Positions 1-5,899 are shown, numbered from the stretch's first letter. The stretch is DNA of 7,876 bases from JBDSZL01 sp039925145 (GCA_039925145.1 JBDSZL010000031.1:1-7876); one strand, 5' to 3'. The notes: generated by a model from the letters alone, not told the origin. Program-made: numbers and translations.

Positions 1-38
1 TCGCTCGCGTGTGCGGCGGAGTCGCGAGCTACGGTGGG

Positions 39-70
39 CACCCTTCGCGAGCATCCCAGAGCGAAGGGTG
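39..70 (-). terminator. Hairpin directly after tRNA-Gly
   Basis: A perfect 10-bp inverted repeat (CACCCTTCGC at 39-48, GCGAAGGGTG at 61-70) with a 12-base loop. On the minus strand it starts inside the encoded CCA of the tRNA and extends downstream, so it fits a terminator or 3'-processing structure. No T-run follows, so a classical intrinsic terminator is not proven. Confidence 0.4.
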
Positions 71-143
71 GAGCGGGAAACGGGATTCGAACCCGCGACT
101 TCGACCTTGGCAAGGTCGCACTCTACCACTGAGTTATTCCCGC
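69..143 (-). tRNA. tRNA-Gly (anticodon GCC)
   Basis: The complement of this stretch folds as a complete cloverleaf. The acceptor stem is GCGGGAA/TTCCCGC, the D arm is ACTC/GAGT, the anticodon stem is CGACC/GGTCG with loop TTGCCAA, and the T arm is GCGGG-TTCGAAT-CCCGT. The anticodon GCC lies at 109-111 and decodes GGC (and GGU), a heavily used glycine codon in GC-rich genomes. The discriminator base is T and the CCA end is encoded (69-71). It is the last gene of the minus-strand block, about 170 bases beyond the yraN stop, and has its own candidate promoter at 160-189. No intron or unusual base is seen. Confidence 0.97.
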
Positions 144-157
144 CCGTTCCAGACACC

Positions 158-175
158 CGAGTTTACACAAACTCG
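158..175. repeat. Inverted repeat over the tRNA -10 region
   Basis: CGAGTTT (158-164) and AAACTCG (169-175) are perfect 7-bp arms around ACAC. It is AT-richer than its surroundings and overlaps the predicted -10 of the tRNA promoter. It could be an operator, or a weak hairpin ending the yraN transcript. Confidence 0.4.
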
Positions 176-189
176 CCTCGCACGGGCAA
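160..189 (-). promoter_or_regulatory. Candidate promoter of tRNA-Gly
   Basis: On the minus strand, TTGCCC (184-189) and TAAACT (160-165) are separated by 18 bases, a sigma70-like pair with four of six matches each. Transcription would start about 10 bases before the mature tRNA end. The -10 element lies inside the inverted repeat at 158-175. Confidence 0.35.
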
Positions 190-258
190 CCAGAACCGCA
201 CATCCACCCGGCAACTCGTCTCGGGACGTCCGCCAACCCCAGCCGCGACCTCTTCCCC

Positions 259-312
259 GAGCCCCAAGCCTCGAGCCCCAAGCCTCGAGCCCCGAGCCCC
301 GAGCCCCGAGCC
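259..312. repeat. Heptamer tandem repeat, G-rich on the minus strand
   Basis: Seven and two-thirds heptamers in a row: GAGCCCC five times, AAGCCTC twice (as the second and fourth units), and a final partial GAGCC. The array begins three bases beyond the yraN stop codon. On the strand carrying the yraN transcript it reads as GGGG runs, three of them separated only by CTC, so a G-quadruplex is possible. No coding role is supported; the plus-strand frames across it encode only Pro/Ser-rich low-complexity sequence. Confidence 0.85.
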
Positions 313-315
313 TTC

Positions 316-696
316 CTACCACTGCCCCACAGGAAAGGCATCCTCAATCACCCGGATGGACATGTGCTCCGTATCGATCCCATCGATCGCGACCACATCA
401 AACCGGCATCGCCTGTCGAGGCTGCCTGTCCAGGCGAGATAGTCCACCGCCATGGCCGCAATCCGCCGGCGTTTCCAGAACGGGATCGACTCACTCGCCG
501 CACCCCGGCGGCTCGTCCGTCTTGCCTTCACCTCGACGAACACCATCGTCTCGCCACGCCGCGAGATGATGTCAATTTCTCCAAACCTGGTGCGGTAGCG
601 CCTGGCAAGAATTGCGTACCCGCGACGCAGCAATTCCGCGCACGCGAGCTCTTCTCCGCGAATTCCGAGCGACTGCCGATCCAGGTGATGGGCCAT
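316..696 (-). CDS. yraN: YraN family (UPF0102) nuclease-fold protein
   Basis: A 126-residue protein, the usual length for the YraN/UPF0102 family, which has a Holliday-junction-resolvase-like PD-(D/E)xK fold. The conserved features appear in order: G-x-x-G-E-E-x-A near residues 11-19, the R-x-x-x-G-E-I-D segment at 35-42, and V-E-V-K at 54-57. E40, D42, E55 and K57 are the likely metal/catalytic set. The biological role of the family is poorly defined and nuclease activity is inferred from the fold. The ATG at 696 is the only plausible start, because an in-frame stop lies closely upstream. The run AGGGGG abuts the ATG rather than sitting at normal ribosome-binding distance, so initiation may be inefficient or leaderless. 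The gene follows the LOTUS-NYN gene on the same strand, 109 bases after its stop, with a hairpin between them. Confidence 0.93.
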   Translation of the reverse strand: MAHHLDRQSLGIRGEELACAELLRRGYAILARRYRTRFGEIDIISRRGETMVFVEVKARRTSRRGAASESIPFWKRRRIAAMAVDYLAWTGSLDRRCRFDVVAIDGIDTEHMSIRVIEDAFPVGQW

Positions 697-731
697 CCCC
701 CTGCGTAGAGCAACAGGCTGGCCAATGCGAC

Positions 732-741
732 CTCACGTGAG
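732..741. promoter_or_regulatory. 10-bp palindrome upstream of yraN
   Basis: CTCACGTGAG is a perfect palindrome 36-45 bases before the yraN start codon, a position where an operator could overlap a promoter. It is also the first sequence after the hairpin at 743-776. No regulator is identified, and a 10-bp palindrome can arise by chance. Confidence 0.2.
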
Positions 742-742
742 A

Positions 743-776
743 CGGGCACCGGCTATCTGGCGACAGCCGATGCCCG
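743..776 (-). terminator. Hairpin after the LOTUS-NYN gene
   Basis: CGGGCACCGGCT (743-754) and AGCCGATGCCCG (765-776) form a 12-position stem around a 10-base loop. The only imperfect pair is C/A on the plus strand but G/U on the minus strand, which is the transcribed direction of the flanking genes. It begins 29 bases past the stop at 806-808. There is no T-run, so termination strength is uncertain. Confidence 0.45.
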
Positions 777-805
777 GTGCGAAAGACGAATGCGGTGGTG
801 GCCGC

Positions 806-2458
806 TCAGCGACGCGTGCGACGCGGCCGCGCCGGTCGGTCTTTGGCGGTGTCGGCACTCTTCGCGCGGCTACGCGCTGGTGCTTTCGCGGCCGGCCGCC
901 CTTCCTTGGCCCGGCCGGTCGTCGAGCGCGATCGACGGGCGCCCCCGCGGGCGGCCGGTCCAGCGTGTCCACTCGACGGCACGGCTTCGTTTCCAGGCTG
1001 CGGCCCGCTGTCTTCGTCTTCGCCCAGCCCGTCGCCCTCAGGGTTCATGTCGATGACCGGGTATTCGCTCACCGTGCCATGTTCCTCGTCGACGACGACC
1101 ACCGATTCTTCGACGGTCACGGGCAAGGCGTTGCCATCGGCCTCAGATGGCATGTCCTGCTCTTCGTTGGCGATGTCAAAAATCGGCCCCGTGGATGGGG
1201 TCGACGGCAGCGGCACCGTGCCCTGAAATACACGGATGACACCCTGACGATCGCGGTCCACGCGCACGAACCCCTCGCGGGCAGCGGCGCGGAGCAAGTC
1301 GACGAGATTCGCAAACCCGAACGTGCGCTCGTCGAACGAAGTGCTGACTTGCCGGATGATTTGCTTGACGTTACGCAGATACATGGGCCAGCGGCGAATC
1401 TGCCCGGACGCGAGGATGTTCTTGAACTCGCGCAGCCCTTCTGCATTGGTGCCGGTGACCGGCGGCGGAGGTCCATACCCGCCTTGCATCCTGCCGCCAG
1501 CCGCCTGTGGCTCGCCCTCACGCTCCTCGCGCTCGTCGTCAACCTCACCATCCTGCGCGGGGCTCCCCGCCTGCGCTCGCCCGTTCCGCGGGCTCTGTTC
1601 CCTCGCCGGCACCGCGCCAGCCGTCGCCGCGGACTCCGCGTCGTCGACGCCGACGGCCGGATCGGCCTGATGGTGCGCTCCGCCTTCGGCCGGACCGACG
1701 AGCAGCCCACCCTTGCCGTGGTGAATCTTGACGATGCCGATCTTCTCGAGCTTCTGCACGAAGTCACGGAACGACCCGGCACCGTAGCTGCGTTCCGAGA
1801 ACGTCGAGTCGAGCTGCAGCATCGTCGTCTTCAACAGCCCGAGCTGCGGAGAGACTTCGCGCTCCGAGAGCACCTGCAGTGCGCGCTCGACCAGTGGAAT
1901 AGCCTGCTCGAGTGGCGCGCGCTCGACGCGGACGTCGCCTCGGCCCGACTGGCGTCTGCCGCCGCCAGTTGGCGCAGGCGTGCTGGCCCCGACGAGGTTC
2001 TCGTACGCGATGAACTCGTGGCAGTTGCGCTGCATGATGATGCTGGTGAACTGCCGCCCGCCGACGACGAATACTTTCTTGTCGTACTGTTTGAGCTTCT
2101 CGACGAGACTGATGAAGTCGCTGTCGCCACCCACGATCACAAAGGCGTTGATGTGGGGATGGGTGAAGGCCATCTCGAGCGCGTCGAGCGCGAGGTTGAT
2201 GTCTGCCCCGTTCTTATCGCCGCCCGGCGTCAGGTTGCGTTGCACCATCTTGATGGCGTGCTGCGTGAGCGACCGGCTGTAGCCGCCGGCGCGCTGCCAG
2301 TCGCTATACGCGGTTTTCGAGACCACGTCGCCGCGCTCCTTGAGCGCCTCGAGCACGAGGCCGGCCTCGAACGACGCGCCGAGGGTGTTCTTGACGCCGA
2401 TCTCGATGTTGTCGAAATCGATGAATACAGCAATGCGAAGACGATCGTCCGGAGTCAC
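806..2458 (-). CDS. NYN-domain ribonuclease with two OST-HTH/LOTUS domains
   Basis: A 550-residue cytoplasmic protein, probably an RNA-cleaving and RNA-binding factor. Residues about 8-158 form a NYN (PIN-like, LabA/DUF88) domain. FIDFDN at 12-17 carries D14 and D16, N83/D86 lie in the K-N-G-A-D-I-N-L segment, and G-G-D-S-D at 110-114 carries D112 and D114; together these make the expected acidic metal site. Two OST-HTH/LOTUS domains follow at about 183-257 and 337-415, joined by a low-complexity linker. The C-terminal 135 residues have no recognised fold. They turn from acidic (about 449-485) to strongly basic Arg/Lys/Ala/Pro-rich (about 501-550), like a histone-tail nucleic-acid binder. The start is GTG at 2456-2458, chosen because AAAGGA sits four bases upstream and FIDFDN then falls at the usual distance from the N-terminus. 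NYN plus LOTUS resembles animal MARF1 and known bacterial NYN-LOTUS proteins. The target RNA is unknown. It lies downstream of a DEAD-box helicase and is probably co-expressed with it. Confidence 0.93.
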   Translation of the reverse strand: MTPDDRLRIAVFIDFDNIEIGVKNTLGASFEAGLVLEALKERGDVVSKTAYSDWQRAGGYSRSLTQHAIKMVQRNLTPGGDKNGADINLALDALEMAFTHPHINAFVIVGGDSDFISLVEKLKQYDKKVFVVGGRQFTSIIMQRNCHEFIAYENLVGASTPAPTGGGRRQSGRGDVRVERAPLEQAIPLVERALQVLSEREVSPQLGLLKTTMLQLDSTFSERSYGAGSFRDFVQKLEKIGIVKIHHGKGGLLVGPAEGGAHHQADPAVGVDDAESAATAGAVPAREQSPRNGRAQAGSPAQDGEVDDEREEREGEPQAAGGRMQGGYGPPPPVTGTNAEGLREFKNILASGQIRRWPMYLRNVKQIIRQVSTSFDERTFGFANLVDLLRAAAREGFVRVDRDRQGVIRVFQGTVPLPSTPSTGPIFDIANEEQDMPSEADGNALPVTVEESVVVVDEEHGTVSEYPVIDMNPEGDGLGEDEDSGPQPGNEAVPSSGHAGPAARGGARRSRSTTGRAKEGRPAAKAPARSRAKSADTAKDRPARPRRTRR

Positions 2459-4257
2459 GCGGTCCTTTCAGACATGGGCGTATCCGCCGCCGGTCGAGCC
2501 GCACCGCGCGGGCCGATGCCCGCCTGATTGACGCAGTGAGTCGACGGGAGCACACGTTCGCGGCCGTGCCCATGGGAAGCGCACGCGCCCTCGACTCGAG
2601 GACGCGGCATACGAGAGACGAACTTGCAGTGTAGTACGACCTGAGGCGAAAGACCACCAGGCAGGGGAGACCGTGGGAACGACAGATACATGCGGGTTAG
2701 CTGTCGCGATGCCGGCGTGGGCGGAAACTTCCTCCACGCGCCGCACCCGCGCCACCGGGTCGTGAGCTCAGCGGCTGTCCGCCTTCGGGAATGCCATGCG
2801 GACGCCCCACGCCGCCGCCGTGCGGCCTCGGTGTGTCGGCGCGGTTGCCGTCGACGGGCGGACCACTGCGATATCCGCCTTGACGGCCGTCGGTCCTGCC
2901 CCGCGGCTCTTGCGGCGCCGGCGCGCGGCGCGATCCGCCGCCGCCGTATCCACCAGCCCCACGACTGGATCCGGCGCCTGGCCGTCCGGCCGCACCGCCA
3001 CCCGCGGTGCGCGACCGTTCGGCGGCGCCAGCGCGCGCGCTTCGCCTCGGCACGCGCGCGGTCGTCGGCCTTGCGCGCTCGAATCTCGGCAATGCGCTGT
3101 TGCAGCGGCACCTCGAGCCGTGCCGCGGGGCGGGCGTTGTAATCGAAATCAGGCACCGTGACACGCGACAACGGGCGTCCGAGTGCCCGTTCGATCGCGG
3201 TCAGACTCGCGCGTTCTTCCGGAGCGGCCAGCGTGAAGGCTTCTCCGGTCGCTTCGGCCCGTCCGGTGCGGCCCACGCGATGAATGTAATCCTCAGGCAC
3301 GAGCGGCACATCGAAGTTCACCACATGCCCCAGGTCTTCGACGTCGATGCCCCGAGCCACGATGTCGGTGGCAACGAGAACCGGGCAGGCGCCGGCTTTG
3401 AAGTCCTTGAGGGCCTGCACACGCTGAGCCTGCGACCGATTACCGTGAATCTTGTTGGCGTTGATACCGGCACGCACGAGCGTGTCGGCGAGCCGATTGG
3501 CGCGGTGCTTGGTGCGGGTGAACACCAGTGCCTGCTTGATATCGCCGCGCGTGAGCAAGGCAATGAGCAGCGACGCCTTTAGGTCCTGGGACACGGGATA
3601 CACGGCCTGCGTAATGCCGGACGGCGTGGTGGTCGTCTTCTCGCGATGGACGTTCACCGGATCTTTGAGCATCTCGCCCATCAGGGCGCGAATCTCGGTA
3701 GGCAGCGTCGCGCTGAAGAACAGCGTCTGCCGCTTCGCGGGAAGTTGTCGCAGAATCTTCCGGATCTCCGGCAGAAAGCCCATATCGAGCATGCGGTCCG
3801 CTTCGTCGAGCACCAAGTAGTCGAGACGAGGCAGCTTGGCGTACTGGTGCCGCATGTGGTCGAGCAGCCGGCCTGGCGTCGCGATCAGGATGTCGACGCC
3901 GCTGCGGAACGCGTGCTCCTGTGGACCGGGATTGACGCCGCCGTAAACGGCCGAGCCGGTCACCGGGGTGTGCACGGCGAGGTCGCGCATGTCTTCGCGG
4001 ACCTGCGCGGCCAGTTCACGCGTCGGGACGAGCACGAGCGCGCGCGTGGTCCCGCGAGGTCTTTCGATGAGGGCATGCAGGATGGGCAGCAGAAACGCCG
4101 CGGTCTTACCGCTGCCGGTCTGTGCGGAGGCCAGCACGTCACGTCCGGCCATGGCCGGGGGAATCGCTTCGGCCTGAATAGGCGTCGGGCGGGCAAACCC
4201 CAGCTCTTTGATCGCGAGCAGCAGGTTTGGATGGAGGTTCAGCGCACTGAATGACAA
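2455..4257 (-). CDS. rhlE: DEAD-box RNA helicase, RhlE type (C-terminus frameshifted)
   Basis: An ATP-dependent RNA helicase for RNA remodelling (ribosome assembly, RNA decay). Numbered from the TTG at 4257, all core motifs are intact: Q-motif R-P-T-P-I-Q 23-28, AQTGSGKT 45-52, PTREL 78-82, TPGR 127-130, DEAD 151-154, SAT 182-184, VFTRT 245-249, ATDIVARGID 296-305, HRVGRTGR 326-333. The start is TTG at 4255-4257: it follows AAGGA by seven bases and gives M-S-F-S-A-L, the usual RhlE beginning. The open frame extends upstream to an ATG at 4380, but those extra 41 residues do not look like the family. After residue 409 the frame becomes an improbable Trp/Arg-rich sequence ending at 2455, overlapping the NYN start by four bases. 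Another frame (2697-3040) gives the expected Gly/Arg-rich tail, so the native protein is probably about 520 residues ending at 2697. The core call is very secure; the C-terminus is not. Confidence 0.93.
   Translation of the reverse strand: MSFSALNLHPNLLLAIKELGFARPTPIQAEAIPPAMAGRDVLASAQTGSGKTAAFLLPILHALIERPRGTTRALVLVPTRELAAQVREDMRDLAVHTPVTGSAVYGGVNPGPQEHAFRSGVDILIATPGRLLDHMRHQYAKLPRLDYLVLDEADRMLDMGFLPEIRKILRQLPAKRQTLFFSATLPTEIRALMGEMLKDPVNVHREKTTTTPSGITQAVYPVSQDLKASLLIALLTRGDIKQALVFTRTKHRANRLADTLVRAGINANKIHGNRSQAQRVQALKDFKAGACPVLVATDIVARGIDVEDLGHVVNFDVPLVPEDYIHRVGRTGRAEATGEAFTLAAPEERASLTAIERALGRPLSRVTVPDFDYNARPAARLEVPLQQRIAEIRARKADDRARAEAKRARWRRRTVAHRGWRCGRTARRRIQSWGWWIRRRRIAPRAGAARAAGQDRRPSRRISQWSARRRQPRRHTEAARRRRGASAWHSRRRTAAELTTRWRGCGAWRKFPPTPASRQLTRMYLSFPRSPLPGGLSPQVVLHCKFVSRMPRPRVEGACASHGHGRERVLPSTHCVNQAGIGPRGAARPAADTPMSERTA
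2463..2468 (-). promoter_or_regulatory. Ribosome binding site deciding the GTG start
   Basis: AAAGGA on the minus strand, four bases before the GTG at 2456-2458. It supports GTG over later in-frame codons as the start of the LOTUS-NYN gene. Confidence 0.6.
2584..2606 (-). promoter_or_regulatory. Strong hairpin in the helicase/NYN interval
   Basis: An 11-position stem (2584-2594 with 2596-2606) built on CCTCGA/TCGAGG, with a tight loop of effectively three bases. The single imperfect pair is C/A on the plus strand and G/U on the minus strand. It sits about 125 bases before the NYN start and about 90 after the likely true helicase stop at 2697. It could be a terminator without a T-run, an RNA-processing site or a leader structure. 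Confidence 0.4.
2628..2633 (-). promoter_or_regulatory. Possible -10 element for the NYN gene
   Basis: TACACT on the minus strand, 170 bases before the NYN start and upstream of the hairpin at 2584-2606. The same hexamer occurs upstream of the helicase (4340-4345). No convincing -35 element is seen at 16-18 bases, so this is weak. Confidence 0.2.
2697..3040 (-). other. Displaced Gly/Arg-rich helicase tail (out of frame)
   Basis: This frame, offset from the helicase frame, encodes about 115 residues rich in Gly, Arg, Ser and Pro, including G-G-Y-G-G-G-G-S-R-R, and ends with TAA at 2697-2699. This is the composition of RGG-like tails found on many RhlE-type helicases, which bind RNA and can drive condensation. 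The adjacent helicase frame gives a Trp-rich, rare-codon sequence over the same bases. Adding one GC dinucleotide to the (GC)5 run at 3031-3040 would join the helicase core to this tail exactly. I therefore take it as the real C-terminus, lost by a sequencing/assembly indel, a true mutation, or ribosomal slippage. Confidence 0.7.
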
Positions 4258-4263
4258 CAAGTA

Positions 4264-4269
4264 ATCCTT
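4264..4269 (-). promoter_or_regulatory. Ribosome binding site deciding the TTG start of rhlE
   Basis: AAGGAT on the minus strand; its AAGGA core lies seven bases before the TTG at 4255-4257. It favours that TTG over the neighbouring TTG at 4258-4260 and over the ATG at 4380. Confidence 0.55.
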
Positions 4270-4339
4270 GGAAAGGGATTCGACCTTGCGGACTCGACCG
4301 GCCGGGATGCCGGAAGGACTGGCGGGGACGAACCGAAGA

Positions 4340-4348
4340 AGTGTATCA
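4340..4348 (-). promoter_or_regulatory. Candidate extended -10 promoter of rhlE
   Basis: On the minus strand TGATACACT reads as an extended -10 (TG-N-TACACT). It would start transcription near 4333 and leave a leader of about 75 bases before the TTG start. There is no clear -35 element, which an extended -10 can tolerate. It lies in the 161-base gap between the divergent helicase and DUF2585 genes. Confidence 0.3.
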
Positions 4349-4405
4349 CGGAGGCGACTTTCCATGCCCGGCGTCATCACTCGCTGCCGCCCGTCGCTCT
4401 TCGGC

Positions 4406-4411
4406 CATAAT
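4406..4411 (+). promoter_or_regulatory. Possible -10 element for the DUF2585 gene
   Basis: CATAAT sits seven bases before the GTG at 4419, so transcription starting from it would begin almost at the start codon and give a leaderless message. No good -35 element is visible. Confidence 0.25.
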
Positions 4412-4418
4412 CCGCGAC

Positions 4419-5000
4419 GTGCCCCCTGGGACCGCCCGACTGTTGCCGCGCCACTATGCGATCGCCACCGCCGTCGTTGTGATGCTGACCGCCCTCGTGC
4501 TGCTCCAGATGGGACGGCTGCCCATCTGCAAATGTGGCCACGTGAAGCTCTGGCACGGAGTGGTGTACAGCGCCGAGAATTCGCAGCACCTCACCGACTG
4601 GTACACGTTCTCGCACGTCATCCATGGCTTTCTGTTCTACGGTCTGCTCTGGGTGATCGCTCGCCGCTGGCCCGTCGGACTCCGCCTCGTGCTGGCGGCC
4701 GCGCTCGAGGGCGGATGGGAGATTTTCGAGAACACGGACTTTGTCATCAACCGGTACCGTGAGGCTACGATTTCCCTCGACTACTTCGGCGACAGCGTCA
4801 TCAACTCGGTGTCCGACATCCTCGCCATGGTGACCGGCTTCCTGCTGGCGAGCCGCCTCCCGACGCGATTGATCATCGCCATCGCACTGAGCCTGGAGTT
4901 CTTCGTCGGGTACATGATTCGTGACAACCTCGCGCTCAATATTCTGATGTTGATCCATCCGATCCCGGCCGTGAAGATCTGGCAAAGCACCGCCGGCTGA
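4419..5000 (+). CDS. DUF2585 (UPF0314) integral membrane protein
   Basis: A 193-residue inner-membrane protein of unknown function, matching the DUF2585/UPF0314 family in length and in its conserved blocks: C-K-C-G-x-V-K-L-W-H-G at 37-47, S-x-E-N-S-Q-H-L-T-D-W-Y-T-F-S-H at 51-66, W-E-I-F-E-N at 100-105, D-Y-F-G-D-S-V-I-N-S-V-S-D at 121-133, and R-D-N-L-A-L-N at 168-174. Hydrophobic segments lie near 13-30, 65-81, 86-98, 134-146, 150-166 and 172-183. The paired cysteines C37/C39 and the conserved His, Asp and Glu residues suggest a metal site or enzymatic role, but this is speculation. The frame is open back to an ATG at 4251. I prefer GTG at 4419 because the extra 56 residues are hydrophilic, Arg-rich and unlike the family, and cover the promoter region of rhlE. 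No clear ribosome binding site precedes the GTG. It is divergent from rhlE and 26 bases upstream of the ThuA-like gene. Confidence 0.9.
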   Translation: MPPGTARLLPRHYAIATAVVVMLTALVLLQMGRLPICKCGHVKLWHGVVYSAENSQHLTDWYTFSHVIHGFLFYGLLWVIARRWPVGLRLVLAAALEGGWEIFENTDFVINRYREATISLDYFGDSVINSVSDILAMVTGFLLASRLPTRLIIAIALSLEFFVGYMIRDNLALNILMLIHPIPAVKIWQSTAG

Positions 5001-5016
5001 CATCCTGGTCTCGCCT

Positions 5017-5020
5017 GGAG
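5017..5020 (+). promoter_or_regulatory. Ribosome binding site of the ThuA-like gene
   Basis: GGAG six bases before the ATG at 5027, which places the start directly ahead of a signal peptide. Confidence 0.5.
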
Positions 5021-5026
5021 AGCTCC

Positions 5027-5899
5027 ATGCACGCGCAGCCCCGCCGCTTCCTCCTCTCTGCTTGCGTCGTGTTGGCGTTGGTCGCGCTGGCCGGTGCCAG
5101 TCGACTGGCGCGGCCCCTTCGCGCGCAACGCGGACAGGCCCCGGCCGCGGCCGGGGCGCGCAAGAAGCTGCTGGCGCTCGGCGACACGCACACCGGCTTC
5201 ACGCACGACTCCATTGGACATGCGCTCTCGGTCATCGATCGGCTCGGTCGCGAGTCCGGCCTCTACGACACGTACATCCGCACCGACTCGCAGTGGATCA
5301 CGAAGCAGCCGGTTCCGTCGCCGGCGCGCAACGCGCGAAATCTCAATGACTTCGATGCCGTGTTCCTCTTCATCTCGGGCGAGGGCGACTGGACCGATCA
5401 ACAGAAGAACGACTTTCTTTCATTTGTCCGAGACGACGGCAAGGGCGTGGTCGGGGCGCATACGGGAAACGCCGCCTTCTACCAGTGGCCTGAGTTCGGG
5501 GAGATGATGGGCGGCTATTTCGACAACCATCCCTGGAACGTCACACCCGGCACGGTGGTGGTCGAAGCGCCCGACTTCCCCGCCATGCGGCACCTGCCAC
5601 CGACGTTCCGTTTCACCGAAGAGTTCTACGTGCTGCGGGAGAAGCCATACTCGCGTCAATCGGTGCGGGTTCTCGCCCACCTCGATCCGTCCACTCTCGA
5701 CCTGAAGACGCCCGATTATCACCGGAAGGACACCGACATTCCTGTGGCTCTCGCCCACGAGTACGGGAAGGGTCGCACGTTCTGGTCGGTGTTCGGACAC
5801 AGCTCCGACACCTGGGACGACCCCGCCGTGCAGACCATGTATCTGGAAGCGATCAAGTGGGCGATGAAGCTGACGGACGGCGATGCGAAACCGCGGTAG
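5027..5899 (+). CDS. Secreted ThuA-like domain protein
   Basis: A 290-residue protein. Residues 1-35 form an export signal: basic M-H-A-Q-P-R-R, a hydrophobic stretch at 8-25, and possible cleavage after L-R-A at 31-33. The rest is one ThuA-like (trehalose-utilisation, class-I glutamine-amidotransferase-like flavodoxin fold) domain. Signature segments are K-K-L-L-A-L-G at 46-52, F-D-A-V-F-L-F at 109-115, K-G-V-V-G-A-H-T-G-N at 139-148, G-G-Y-F-D-N-H-P-W at 162-170, T-E-E-F-Y at 197-201, and P-V-A-L-A-H-E-Y-G-K-G-R at 239-250 leading to V-F-G-H-S at 255-259. The position normally held by the amidotransferase nucleophile reads G-A-H-T-G without cysteine, as is usual for ThuA relatives, so glutaminase activity is not expected. 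ThuA-like proteins often accompany sugar-oxidation genes, and the convergent neighbours are sugar-isomerase-like, which suggests a role in carbohydrate use. The substrate is unknown. It probably shares a transcript with the DUF2585 gene. Confidence 0.9.
   Translation: MHAQPRRFLLSACVVLALVALAGASRLARPLRAQRGQAPAAAGARKKLLALGDTHTGFTHDSIGHALSVIDRLGRESGLYDTYIRTDSQWITKQPVPSPARNARNLNDFDAVFLFISGEGDWTDQQKNDFLSFVRDDGKGVVGAHTGNAAFYQWPEFGEMMGGYFDNHPWNVTPGTVVVEAPDFPAMRHLPPTFRFTEEFYVLREKPYSRQSVRVLAHLDPSTLDLKTPDYHRKDTDIPVALAHEYGKGRTFWSVFGHSSDTWDDPAVQTMYLEAIKWAMKLTDGDAKPR

Noticed and set aside
69..143. tRNA-Gly as an integration (att) site of a mobile element
   Set aside because: No integrase gene and no second copy of the tRNA end occur in the window, and the flanking genes look like ordinary chromosomal genes.
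9..569. Plus-strand open frames across the tRNA and yraN
   Set aside because: They run through a tRNA, a heptamer repeat and the antisense of yraN, and give Pro/Ser/Arg-rich sequence with no recognisable domain.
725..2527. A 600-codon open frame on the plus strand
   Set aside because: It lies wholly antisense to the NYN-LOTUS gene, whose protein has clear domains and catalytic residues. The plus-strand product is low-complexity and Arg/Ala/Val-rich with no family likeness. Such shadows are common opposite GC-rich genes.
2660..2680. A further copy of the GAGACC palindrome upstream of the NYN gene, and another GGTCTC at 5007
   Set aside because: Only the single half-site is present at each place, without the inverted partner or the GGACAGC flank. 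A six-base match is expected by chance.
4258..4380. N-terminal extension of the helicase to the ATG at 4380
   Set aside because: The 41 added residues do not resemble RhlE. They would cover the candidate promoter, and the TTG at 4257 has a well-spaced ribosome binding site and yields the family's usual beginning.
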